NCBI RefSeq assembly: GCF_031583595.1
Contig: NZ_CP134145.1
Span: 124,001-188,000, forward strand
DNA length: 64,000 nucleotides
DNA from: Thalassotalea psychrophila
GTDB taxonomy: Bacteria; Pseudomonadota; Gammaproteobacteria; Enterobacterales; Alteromonadaceae
Direction: 5' to 3'
Each line of letters opens with the position of its first letter. Positions within the stretch are counted from its first letter, which is position 1. Of this stretch, positions 7,719 through 15,433 are shown in pieces. A program made the position numbers and the translations under genes. Below the pieces are notes generated by a model. It saw only the letters and a list, made by a program, of their open reading frames with translations. It did no database searches and was not told where the DNA came from.

Positions 7719-8732
7719 ATGGAATTTTACGAAGTCGAACCAACATTAGATAATTATTGGAGAGCAATAATACTCTTTGGGCGTAATGTAGCCTCGTATA
7801 AGTTTGCTTTAGCAAAATCACTTTACGAGCTTAATGCGGTATCTAATGATTTAGTTAAAATGGAGAAACTAGCAGAGCCTTTTAGTCGTCATCTTTGTGA
7901 GCACTTAAAGCTTGAGTCAAAGCAAATCACATCAAAATCAAGCAAGTTCTTATCTGCCTGTAATAACTTTAACGCTGATAAGTTAAGCCATGACGAACTC
8001 ATCAAGCAAACGGTGAAACTAGGGTTTGCTAATGTAATAGATGCGTTTCATGTAGTTAATAATGGGGAGATTAAGCATCGTTTTTTTATTGACGAACGTA
8101 AGCAGAATGGTGGCATTAGAATAACTGACAATTTTTTCAAACTTGCAGAGCATGAGCAATTCACTAATTTTGAACATGAAACAGAAGCGCGCTGGAAGTT
8201 AGTTGAGCAAGGCTGGAAAATGGGGGTTGCTCGAAATTTAATCACTGTTGAATACGACCAAGAATTAAAAACACTATTTACTGGCACTAAAGAGCGCAGA
8301 GTTGATATTACGAGCTGTAGAGATAGCTTAAACGGTTATCAAAAAGGTCGTTGTTTTTATTGTTACTCATCAATAAGTGTTAGCAGAAAAACTGATAACC
8401 TAGCTGATGTTGACCACTTCCTACCCTGGACACTAAAAAATCATGTACCTAATATCAATGCTGTTTGGAATCTTGTTTTAGCTTGTAAAGATTGTAACCG
8501 TGGTGAAAATGGCAAGTTTGCTAGAGTGCCAACAATTAAGTTACTAGGTAGATTACACAAGAGGAACGAGTATTTTATCAGCAGTCATTTACCATTGCGC
8601 GAAACACTTATACAGCAAACTGGCAATAATGAGACAAGACGAAAGCAATTTTTACAGCAAAGCTATAGTATTGCTAAGGCCACTCTAATACATGAATGGC
8701 AACCGGAAATAAAAGGCATAATTACGTTTTAA
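7719..8732 (+). CDS. HNH endonuclease
   Basis: This protein of about 337 residues has a C-terminal HNH domain. The sequence shows C-F-Y-C (GRCFYCYSS), then DVDHFLPW with the catalytic histidine, conserved asparagines, and a closing C-K-D-C-N (LACKDCNRGENG), so the zinc-binding cysteines and catalytic core are intact. The N-terminal 200 residues are helical and not recognised, perhaps a target-recognition or sensor part. I prefer ATG 7719; a TTG at 7707 is also in frame. The stop is 1 base before the methyltransferase start, so the two are surely co-translated. Restriction or defence is a likely but unproven role. Confidence 0.8.
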   Translation: MEFYEVEPTLDNYWRAIILFGRNVASYKFALAKSLYELNAVSNDLVKMEKLAEPFSRHLCEHLKLESKQITSKSSKFLSACNNFNADKLSHDELIKQTVKLGFANVIDAFHVVNNGEIKHRFFIDERKQNGGIRITDNFFKLAEHEQFTNFEHETEARWKLVEQGWKMGVARNLITVEYDQELKTLFTGTKERRVDITSCRDSLNGYQKGRCFYCYSSISVSRKTDNLADVDHFLPWTLKNHVPNINAVWNLVLACKDCNRGENGKFARVPTIKLLGRLHKRNEYFISSHLPLRETLIQQTGNNETRRKQFLQQSYSIAKATLIHEWQPEIKGIITF

Positions 8733-8733
8733 T

Positions 8734-9312
8734 ATGAGTATTCAATTTTACCAAGACAACGCTGATGATTTTTTTGAAGGCACGGTAAATGTCGATATGA
8801 GTAATATCTATCAGCATTTTACTAAGAGCTTAAATGATAGTGCGTTAATTCTAGATGCTGGCTGCGGCTCTGGTCGTGACACTAAAGCATTTCTTGATAT
8901 GGGCTATTACGTAGAGGCGTTTGATGCCAGCACTGAGCTTGTTTCCCGCGCTAGCCTATACGCTGGTATAGAAGTTAAGCACGCTGTATTTAATGACGTT
9001 GATTGCACTGCAAAATACGATGCTATTTGGTGCTGCGCCTCTTTGCTGCATGTGCCTGAAATAGACTTACCTGATACGCTTAGCAAATTAGCCAATGCAC
9101 TTAAACCTAGTGGCATCTGGTATGTATCGTTTAAGTATGGAGATAGCCAACGAGAAAAAGATGGCCGCTCCTTTACTGACATTAATGAACAACGACTTGC
9201 TGAGCTTGTTTCAAACTTAAGCAATATTGAAATTAGCTCTACTTGGATAACAGAAGATAATCGTCCTGACAGAGATGAAAAATGGCTCAATGCTATTTTA
9301 GTGAAGCGTTAA
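8734..9312 (+). CDS. Class I SAM-dependent methyltransferase
   Basis: This 192-residue Rossmann-fold methyltransferase has motif I LDAGCGSGRDT, motif II acidic VEAFDAS and a motif IV-like WCCASLLHVP region. It lacks the NPPY or DPPY motif of typical N6-adenine or N4-cytosine DNA methylases, so it more resembles TehB/UbiE-type small-molecule methylases. It starts 1 base after the HNH stop and the next gene starts 2 bases after its own stop. In a nuclease operon it may modify a nucleic acid, a protein or a small signal; the substrate cannot be read from the sequence. Confidence 0.8.
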   Translation: MSIQFYQDNADDFFEGTVNVDMSNIYQHFTKSLNDSALILDAGCGSGRDTKAFLDMGYYVEAFDASTELVSRASLYAGIEVKHAVFNDVDCTAKYDAIWCCASLLHVPEIDLPDTLSKLANALKPSGIWYVSFKYGDSQREKDGRSFTDINEQRLAELVSNLSNIEISSTWITEDNRPDRDEKWLNAILVKR

Positions 9313-9314
9313 TA

Positions 9315-9761
9315 ATGAACTTCTCTCAACGCTTTAAGTTTTCAGACTGGCCTAATCGAGATATACCGTTAGTTGCTGCTGGTGTATACGCTATTTGGCA
9401 TGGTAATGAATTAATTTATTGTGGTATGTCTGGTAGAGAAATTGAAAAAGCAGTTAAAGCAAACAAAAAGAAATACGGCTTAATCACTAGATTAAACAGT
9501 CACGCCCAAGGAAGGCTTAGCGGCAATCAGTTTTGTGTTTATGTTGCCAATCGCCTTGTAATACCAACTTTAACAACAAATGATTTATCTAAATTTGCTA
9601 CAGGTGAATATAAGCTTGATTATATGACCAAAAGCTATATTCATAACAACTTTGAGTACCAATACCTAATAGTAAATACTAGTTCTGAAGCATATGCTAT
9701 TGAGGATAAAGCTAGAGCTGGTGAGTTATTCAATCACAAGCCACTGCTAAACCCTATTTAA
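9315..9761 (+). CDS. GIY-YIG nuclease-fold protein
   Basis: This 148-residue protein has the GIY-YIG signature spread over AGVYAIW...ELIYCGMSGR, an R in ITRLNSH and a C-terminal glutamate in AIEDKARAGE followed by KPLLNP, matching the catalytic E and N of the fold. An in-frame ATG at 9282 would overlap the methyltransferase; ATG 9315, 2 bases after its stop, is preferred. It completes a tight three-gene operon with the HNH nuclease and methyltransferase. Two nucleases of different folds plus a methylase in one operon suggests a restriction-like or defence module. Confidence 0.75.
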   Translation: MNFSQRFKFSDWPNRDIPLVAAGVYAIWHGNELIYCGMSGREIEKAVKANKKKYGLITRLNSHAQGRLSGNQFCVYVANRLVIPTLTTNDLSKFATGEYKLDYMTKSYIHNNFEYQYLIVNTSSEAYAIEDKARAGELFNHKPLLNPI

Positions 9762-9874
9762 TCGGTTACCTTCGCTATTTACTTGGCTAAAGATGCGAGG
9801 AAATACCAAGGCAAGGCGGACAAGTTCTGCCAAGAAAACCCTTTGCATGATAAGGAGATGATAGTACGTGCCGA

Positions 9875-10033
9875 CTAGTCGTACCAATCATCCTCTTTGT
9901 AGTCACCTGAAGCTAAATCTTCATCCTTAGTGGTGTCGCCAGGATTTCCAAATACACTTGTGAACAAGCTATCTTGGTCGTCTTGGTCGTCTGCATCGTT
10001 GCTAGAGCCAAATAATAAATTTAACAATCCCAT
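9875..10033 (-). CDS. Small acidic protein (52 residues)
   Basis: This short reading frame has an excellent ribosome site (AGGAGA, 6 bases before ATG 10033). It encodes a protein with a hydrophobic start (MGLLNLLFGS) followed by a strongly acidic remainder (DADDQDDQDS, KDEDLASGDYKEDDWYD). About a third of the residues are Asp or Glu. It lies inside the repeat-bracketed module, convergent with the GIY-YIG gene. Acidic small proteins next to nucleases are sometimes DNA mimics, but no fold can be recognised here. Expression is inferred only from the ribosome site and composition. Confidence 0.6.
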   Translation of the reverse strand: MGLLNLLFGSSNDADDQDDQDSLFTSVFGNPGDTTKDEDLASGDYKEDDWYD

Positions 10034-10146
10034 ATCAATTCTCCTGCTAAGCCTAATGTTTAAGTTAAGAGTGTAGCAGGCAATATTGCTAGCACAAGAA
10101 AGCTAACTTAATTTAGTCTTACGAAAAATTACAGCTCTAGGCAGCA

Positions 10147-10232
10147 ATCTCAGTTTCGACCCTGAGGTCGCTGTAGTTTGAATGGTTGACAATTGCGATG
10201 GTACTGAAAACCGCGCATGGTGATTTTTATCA
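10147..10232. repeat. Structured direct repeat, copy 2
   Basis: This is the second copy of the block at 7288-7377. The leading hairpin is kept with one G-T wobble (ATCTCA, loop GTTTCGACCC, TGAGGT), the CTGAAAACCGCGCA block is identical, and the central 12-15 bases differ. Conservation of stem pairing and loop sequence rather than of the centre suggests a structural or protein-recognised site. It lies between the acidic protein gene and the DUF1232 gene. Confidence 0.6.
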
Positions 10233-10315
10233 TAAAAAACAAACCTCTATTGCATTCATTTAATAATTGAATCAATATATCTAAAGGTCAATCGTTTCAA
10301 AAAAAAGGATAAGAA

Positions 10316-10654
10316 ATGGAACAAACCAAATTTGAAAGTGAATATTCAGAAGATAGCTTTTGGGAAAAAACAAAAGGGATTGTGAAAGCAGCAGGGGAAA
10401 CTGTTTTAGAGCCAGCATTAAAGCTATATTACACTGCGCAAGATAAGGCGACTCCGGCTTGGGCTAAAACTACAGCTTATGGAGCATTGGGTTATTTAAT
10501 TTCACCTATTGATGCCATTCCTGATATAACGCCTGTTATAGGGTATACAGACGACCTAGGTGTGCTTGTTGCTGCAACAGCTACAATTGCAGCTCACATT
10601 AAGAAGAAGCATTCTGAAATGGCTCGAAGCACGCTAAAAGAATGGTTTAACTAA
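10316..10654 (+). CDS. YkvA/DUF1232 family membrane-associated protein
   Basis: This 112-residue protein contains the DUF1232 core at about residues 58-98: GALGYLISPIDAIPDITPVIGYTDDLGVL. In this family the core is a hydrophobic hairpin with a conserved SPIDxIPD motif. The N-terminal 45 residues are charged and probably cytosolic. AAAGGA lies before the ATG. The family has no settled function and is common in marine bacteria; a relation to the neighbouring mobile genes is not evident. A strong hairpin terminator follows at 10681. Confidence 0.85.
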   Translation: MEQTKFESEYSEDSFWEKTKGIVKAAGETVLEPALKLYYTAQDKATPAWAKTTAYGALGYLISPIDAIPDITPVIGYTDDLGVLVAATATIAAHIKKKHSEMARSTLKEWFN

Positions 10655-10680
10655 ACCTCTCTTGAGTCAATAAGTTAATT

Positions 10681-10707
10681 AGAGCGAGTAATATAATTCG
10701 CTCTTTT
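10681..10707. terminator. Rho-independent terminator between convergent genes
   Basis: AGAGCGA (10681-10687), a 10-base loop and TCGCTCT (10698-10704) are followed by TTT on the plus strand. It lies between the DUF1232 gene and the convergent serine recombinase and could serve both directions. Confidence 0.65.
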
Positions 10708-10712
10708 ACAAG

Positions 10713-12665
10713 TCAAATATAATAAACCTCAGCCACCGGCTTAATCACCACTCGCCGTTTATCCGTATGCCTATAGACGCGATGTTGGTCTTCGATAATC
10801 ACCGGAGCACCTTTAACGCCGTTAGCCCACTGCGCCAAATGATTAACACGTAGTAAGTCAGCTTCTATAGCGTCGCTATTGCCTTCGTTTACCCCAAACA
10901 AGCCTTTATATTTGTAATGCTTGTTGATGCCACTGACCTCACTTGGGTCGATTAACTTGTCACTCAAGTGACGAATACGGTCATCATCGAATAGTTCATT
11001 TACCGAAAAATCATCACCGACTGCTTGCTCTAAAACTTCCTGTTCCGCCCAGAAACTTTCATAGTTTCTCACTATGGATTCTTCAATTTCGACAGGTCTA
11101 TCGTAATGGTCACTTAACTTAACCCACGCATCACCATCGAATGCTAATGCTTTTTGTGTGCGACTGGCTGTAATCGATTTGCCGTTGATAAAGGTAATTT
11201 TGAAACTCACATGACCTTCGCTTATTCGCTCACAAACAATAGCGGTAATTGATGCGGATACCTTATGTCTGAAGTAATTGCGCAACTCAACTTCGTTAGC
11301 ATCCAACACTTTGCTATCGATAACTTCCCATTCAACAACTTCTGTTTTTGTACTGTTTCGTTTTGCTTTAACCGATTCTAACTTACGCTCGCCTTCATCA
11401 ATCTCCAGCTCTAAGCTGTTTATGTGCTTCATTATTGTGTTGGACTTATTACCATTGGCGATGGCTTTGACAAGGTTATTTAATTCGTTTTTCTTGTATT
11501 TAAGCTGCTCTTCAACACCTGCAATTGTTGCATCAATATCTTTGGCATCCATATCAACAATTGGATTAAATACATGATTCGACGCAAGCCTAATAACGGT
11601 GTCCTCCAAATACTTATTTGAAAAAGACCACGCTTTACAGTTTTGATTTAGATTCCCTGCTTTACAGCGATACCTTAAGTGACCTTTTGTGCTTGCGCCA
11701 ACCATTGTGCTGCCGCAATGCCCACAATAAAGAATGCCTAAGCCTGAAAATACATGAGGATGTTTCGCTTTGTTGCTATGAAGTTGTCGTGCTTTTAATA
11801 GGTGCTGCAATTCGTAAAACTTATCTTCATCAATCAGCTTGGGGTAATAATCATAAAGCGTATAAGATGCGCCATTTAAGTTTGTTATTGCCTTTTCACC
11901 TATTAAAGTTCGCTTAGTGAAAAACTTATTTATTAAATCTCGCCCCCAAGTTCCGGTAGTGCTTTTAGTCGGTGGCTTGTAGTTATTATCTAAATGCTTT
12001 GCGATTGCCATTTTAGTCCAACTATTAAACATCAGCTCAATCATTTCTTGCGCGATAGGGAAGTAAACTTCATGTGGTTTAACTGTGCCGTCAGAGCAGT
12101 CTGCCCACCACATATTATTACCGATTGAGCGTATGGCAATAGCGAAACCGTCAAATGAACGTGTGCCGCTAATATGGTTATCGATTATCTTCTTAGCATT
12201 GCCGATAGTTCGATTGGATTTAGTTTTTGATTCTTCATGCGCACGTGAAAATAGCATGATTGAATACATCAGCTCCATCGGGTTGGCAGTGATGGATTTA
12301 ATGCTATAAATCTTTTTATCCATACCAGTGACAATCGTAATGCCAAGCTCTACCAACTCCATAAACAGGCGCTGAGCCTTTAATATGTCTTCGCGTGACA
12401 ATCGGTCTAAGTTCTCAACAACCAGCCAACTATCGTTTGGTATTTGTTTATTCTTAACAGCTTCAATGAATGTGCTCAATGCACCTTCTTTACTGTTCTT
12501 TCCCTTAAACGCACTAATACCTCTGTCGTATATCTCGATTAAGTCCAAGTCGTTTTCAGCGGCAATATCTTGCGCTGTTTTAAGTTGCCTATCTAAGCTA
12601 CTGCCTTTGCCTTGTTGTTCGCTTGACCAGCGAATGTACGAATAGCAATTTGGTTTATTTGGCAT
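10713..12665 (-). CDS. Large serine recombinase
   Basis: This is a 650-residue recombinase. The N-terminal resolvase domain has the catalytic serine at S14 in YIRWSSEQQ and the downstream ENLDRLSRE motif. A recombinase domain follows (about 170-270), then a zinc ribbon (LGILYCGHCGSTMVG...YRCKAG...C) and a C-terminal coiled-coil. This is the architecture of phage and ICE large serine integrases. ATG 12665 is preferred because GGAGG lies 8 bases upstream; a longer frame starts at 12716. Its att sites are not obvious, though a palindromic repeat at 12.8 kb lies just upstream of the gene. It marks this stretch as mobile. Confidence 0.9.
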   Translation of the reverse strand: MPNKPNCYSYIRWSSEQQGKGSSLDRQLKTAQDIAAENDLDLIEIYDRGISAFKGKNSKEGALSTFIEAVKNKQIPNDSWLVVENLDRLSREDILKAQRLFMELVELGITIVTGMDKKIYSIKSITANPMELMYSIMLFSRAHEESKTKSNRTIGNAKKIIDNHISGTRSFDGFAIAIRSIGNNMWWADCSDGTVKPHEVYFPIAQEMIELMFNSWTKMAIAKHLDNNYKPPTKSTTGTWGRDLINKFFTKRTLIGEKAITNLNGASYTLYDYYPKLIDEDKFYELQHLLKARQLHSNKAKHPHVFSGLGILYCGHCGSTMVGASTKGHLRYRCKAGNLNQNCKAWSFSNKYLEDTVIRLASNHVFNPIVDMDAKDIDATIAGVEEQLKYKKNELNNLVKAIANGNKSNTIMKHINSLELEIDEGERKLESVKAKRNSTKTEVVEWEVIDSKVLDANEVELRNYFRHKVSASITAIVCERISEGHVSFKITFINGKSITASRTQKALAFDGDAWVKLSDHYDRPVEIEESIVRNYESFWAEQEVLEQAVGDDFSVNELFDDDRIRHLSDKLIDPSEVSGINKHYKYKGLFGVNEGNSDAIEADLLRVNHLAQWANGVKGAPVIIEDQHRVYRHTDKRRVVIKPVAEVYYI

Positions 12666-12812
12666 TAACCAGTCCTCCAATCTAATAATCAATCCTCCTT
12701 TATATCGAACTTTCAAAAACCTTGCTAATTTATTTTTGAGTTAACAAAAAACAGCAGTAGGTTAAATAAATTGTAAGTTCGAAAGGAGGTAAGGGCGACC
12801 GTTAAAGGTGGT

Positions 12813-12841
12813 ATTGATATTTCATTTAATGAGATATTAAG
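12813..12841. repeat. Imperfect palindrome, copy 1 of candidate att repeat
   Basis: A 19-base exact match (12814-12832, TTGATATTTCATTTAATGA) is shared with 13901-13919, with similarity continuing to 12840. It lies about 150 bases upstream of the serine recombinase start, in the 12666-13134 spacer. I see nothing else that can be supported in that spacer. Confidence 0.5.
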
Positions 12842-13134
12842 TTAAAACTAAAACAGGCATAATTGAATTATTGATATAATAGGTGATAGCAATAAGCTTG
12901 ATGCAGCGCTTTGATTTTGTTTAATGTCTATATAGAGCGAGCTATAGTCATTAACTTGCTGTCTACGAAATTTGAGCGACAATCATTTAATGATTCCAGC
13001 TTTTCTCTCGATACCTTTAGAGGGTCAGTTTACCTAACAATATGAGTTGATAAAAAGGTTCTAAAATGTCATTGCATTAACTAAGGGGAAATATACTCTA
13101 TCTCAACGACCTCAATTAAATCAACGAGTAAATA

Positions 13135-13251
13135 ATGAAAATAATGAAAATAATGAAAATAAAGCCTTCTCCAGTGCGTGGTGGAGATTGGCACCGATGT
13201 CAGAAATGTGGTAGTGACTATTTTGGGTATTCTTGCCCTTGTCGCAATTAA
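13135..13251 (+). CDS. Possible 38-residue zinc-ribbon-like peptide
   Basis: A short frame begins with three MKI repeats and then has WHRCQKCGSDYFGYSCPCRN. The C-x2-C...C-x-C spacing is that of a miniature zinc-binding knuckle. No clear ribosome site is present and the repeated ATGAAAATA start is unusual, so translation is uncertain. A longer antisense frame overlaps it and looks non-coding. Confidence 0.3.
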   Translation: MKIMKIMKIKPSPVRGGDWHRCQKCGSDYFGYSCPCRN

Positions 13252-13384
13252 CCTATGCTTACTTATTGCGAACAATATTATACAGTTGTATCTCTGTGGT
13301 AAGTATGTTTTGCCACAGAGATACAGGCATGTATAGTGGTATAATTAATTACGCGCTTACAAGCAATATAGGAGATAAGGTAGA

Positions 13385-13699
13385 ATGAAGACATTAATAG
13401 CTTTAGCACTTTTAGTGGCGACTATGGGAGCAGGCGCAGAAGAAGAAAGGGGTTGCTACTTTGAACCTTGGACAAATATAGAGATAATGAATTTCGACTA
13501 CAATGAGGCTGCAGTTAATCTATGTATAGCACGTCACTCTATCAAGTCGGTTAGAAGTGAGGGAGTTTACGCCTCTGATAAGATAGACCGTTGCAATGTT
13601 GAGATAGGGAGAATTAGTCTGCTTCTAGCAGCCAAGCATAAGGCAGACTGGAGTGAATCAATGCAAGTAACTGTTTGTGAAGGAATGGATAATAAGTAA
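13385..13699 (+). CDS. Small secreted protein of unknown function
   Basis: This 104-residue protein starts with a clear signal peptide (MKTLIALALLVATMGAGA, cleavage near residue 18) and has AGGAGATAAGG upstream. The mature part holds four cysteines (in GCYF, NLCIARH, DRCNVE and VCEGMD), which suggests a disulfide-bonded periplasmic or secreted protein. I recognise no family. It sits between the two copies of the palindromic repeat at 12.8 and 13.9 kb, so it may be island cargo. Confidence 0.6.
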   Translation: MKTLIALALLVATMGAGAEEERGCYFEPWTNIEIMNFDYNEAAVNLCIARHSIKSVRSEGVYASDKIDRCNVEIGRISLLLAAKHKADWSESMQVTVCEGMDNK

Positions 13700-13899
13700 C
13701 ATCTGTCCACTTTGCATGTATCCATAAACTTTAAGCTATCAAACAAGCACATACAGCGGTGAACTATAACTTCGAATATAATTAGCAATGATATAAAACA
13801 CCGCAACAACAAAATGCTGTTAGCAATTTGCGCAACAGCGTTTCAATTCTATTGGCCTATAAGTCTTCGCTCGTCAAAAAATACATTTTTGTTATTTAG

Positions 13900-13928
13900 G
13901 TTGATATTTCATTTAATGAAATATCAAC
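13900..13928. repeat. 29-bp perfect palindrome over the TVP38-like gene stop
   Basis: GTTGATATTTCATT and its exact complement flank a single central T. The stop codon of the minus-strand gene at 13924 lies inside it. A related copy occurs at 12813-12841. It may be a bidirectional terminator, a recombination site at the end of the island, or both. Confidence 0.55.
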
Positions 13929-14598
13929 TTTGAAGTTCAGCTTTATACTTCCTATATAACCGATAACTCAGCAAACAAGCAACCACACTTAACACCGCAC
14001 TTGCCCCTATTTGCCAATAAGACATCATTTGAATGCCACTGCCTGCCAAGGCAAATATTGCCATTTGTGGAAAAAAACCTAAATACGATGCGAATATAAA
14101 CTTCCTAGCATCAATAGCTCCAACACCAGAACATAAATTTAATAAAAAGTTATTACCAGCAGGAATTAAACGAATGATAAAGGTTTTTTGAAAGGTATCT
14201 TGTTGCAAAAATTTGTTAAAAATATCAACTTTGTCACTAAAGTGTTTTATTACTAGAGGGCGGGCGATGAATCTTGCCGTGTAAAACGTAATAGAACAGC
14301 CAAGTGCAGCTGCGAAGGTAGCAACAAGAGTGCCTTGCCACACTCCAAATGCATAACCTGCGGCAAAGGCGGCCACTTGCCTTGGCAGGCTTATACTTGT
14401 CGATAAGGCAATTACAGCAATAAAATATAATATACCATCACTACCTTGCTGTTTAATCTTGTTATCAACCCAAGCTTGGTCAAAATGAGATAGCAGGCCG
14501 GAATAATTAAAGATAAGAGCTATCCCTGCGCTGATAGCTAGAAAGAAGCCTAAAAATGTAATAGCGGCTTTATATTTTAACCAAAATGATTTCATCAT
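13924..14598 (-). CDS. TVP38/TMEM64 family membrane protein
   Basis: This 224-residue integral membrane protein of the SNARE-associated (VTT/DedA superfamily) type has an N-terminal membrane segment and a core with ISLPRQVAAFAAGYAFGVWQGT, FYTARFIARP and RLIPAGNNFLLNLCSGVGAI, followed by the FASYLGFFPQM segment. These correspond to the conserved re-entrant loop region of the TVP38 domain. Members are thought to act in lipid handling or membrane homeostasis. The start overlaps no other gene, and the SSB-like gene ends 13 bases upstream, so they may share a transcript. Confidence 0.85.
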   Translation of the reverse strand: MMKSFWLKYKAAITFLGFFLAISAGIALIFNYSGLLSHFDQAWVDNKIKQQGSDGILYFIAVIALSTSISLPRQVAAFAAGYAFGVWQGTLVATFAAALGCSITFYTARFIARPLVIKHFSDKVDIFNKFLQQDTFQKTFIIRLIPAGNNFLLNLCSGVGAIDARKFIFASYLGFFPQMAIFALAGSGIQMMSYWQIGASAVLSVVACLLSYRLYRKYKAELQS

Positions 14599-14611
14599 TT
14601 GTCAGGGTAGA

Positions 14612-15286
14612 TTAGCTGGCAGGGCAAATAATGACTTTCTTTGCCTCAATCAAATGCTGTTTTTTATTAGTACTTAGGTAACTTACCGTACCTTCAATGA
14701 GTATTTGCTCATTAAGGCTAGCCTTGTTTGCAAAAAATTCCGCACTCTTGCCCCAAAGATGAACAAGACGGGTAATCTTTTGGCCTTTAAAGTGATGGTC
14801 AGATTCAACAAAGCCAGGTTCATTAATGGTAACGGAAAATTCAGCTAGGCTGATGTTGTTTTCAGTGGTGACTAACTTGATCTCAGAAACCAATGTGGCA
14901 TTGCATATCAATTGATTAATGCCTTGATGAATTCCTTTACCCATAACAGATAAAGACTCAACTTGGATAAAATCCTTTTTACGCTTATTGCTAGTGGCTA
15001 AAGCACCATGAATAAGCAGCAGTTGCCCTTTGTCCGCATATAAAAAATGCTTCTCAACATCGTGACCTTCAAAATGACAACTATGGTAGCTAGTCCAATC
15101 TTTGAACGAATTAGTTTTTTTATCAAACCACGACTGGTTAGTGGCAACAACAAATTCAGCAACTGGCACAACCGGATTAGCACGATAACGTATTTCTGGT
15201 TTAGCCACTAAATTACCTGCCAAGATCACATGGCACTGCTGTTGTTTTTCTACTGGTTTTTCAATAGGTCTGATTTTGTCTGTCAT
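14612..15286 (-). CDS. Tandem OB-fold single-strand-binding-like protein
   Basis: This is a 224-residue protein with two SSB-like OB folds in a row. The first (about 18-115) has HVILAGNLVAKPEIRYRA, VAEFVVATN and YHSCHFEGHDVEKHF. The second (about 122-220) has NQLICNATLVSEIKL, LAEFSVTIN, LVHLWGKSAEFF and LIEGTVSYL. The pattern follows the PriB/SSB type strand order. It lacks the acidic C-terminal tail that bacterial SSB uses to recruit partners. It may be an accessory single-strand DNA-binding protein related to PriB. It is transcribed with the membrane protein downstream. Confidence 0.7.
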   Translation of the reverse strand: MTDKIRPIEKPVEKQQQCHVILAGNLVAKPEIRYRANPVVPVAEFVVATNQSWFDKKTNSFKDWTSYHSCHFEGHDVEKHFLYADKGQLLLIHGALATSNKRKKDFIQVESLSVMGKGIHQGINQLICNATLVSEIKLVTTENNISLAEFSVTINEPGFVESDHHFKGQKITRLVHLWGKSAEFFANKASLNEQILIEGTVSYLSTNKKQHLIEAKKVIICPAS

Positions 15287-15383
15287 AGCTTAAATTGGGT
15301 AAATAGGGTTAATCAGTATCATAAGAAAAAATTACGGTGATGAATACTAAAATACAAATTTTTTATTTTTCTAAGAAAAATAT

Positions 15384-15407
15384 AAAAGGCACATTAATCC
15401 TGTGCCT
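15384..15407 (-). terminator. Rho-independent terminator of the GST gene
   Basis: Read on the minus strand, AGGCACA, a 7-base loop and TGTGCCT are followed by TTTT and more T residues. It lies 27 bases after the stop of the glutathione S-transferase gene. Confidence 0.7.
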
Positions 15408-15433
15408 AATTATAAATAATATTTTAAATAACT

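Noticed and set aside
7288..10232. Integron attC sites for the approximately 90-bp repeats
   Set aside because: No GTTRRRY core or attC-type paired arms and no integron integrase are found in the window.
11278..12645. Plus-strand frames opposite the serine recombinase
   Set aside because: They are antisense shadows of a clear recombinase reading frame with conserved catalytic motifs.
13081..13275. A 64-codon minus-strand frame with a HYFHYFHYF repeat
   Set aside because: The repeat is the antisense of a simple ATGAAAATA array and the frame has no support for translation.
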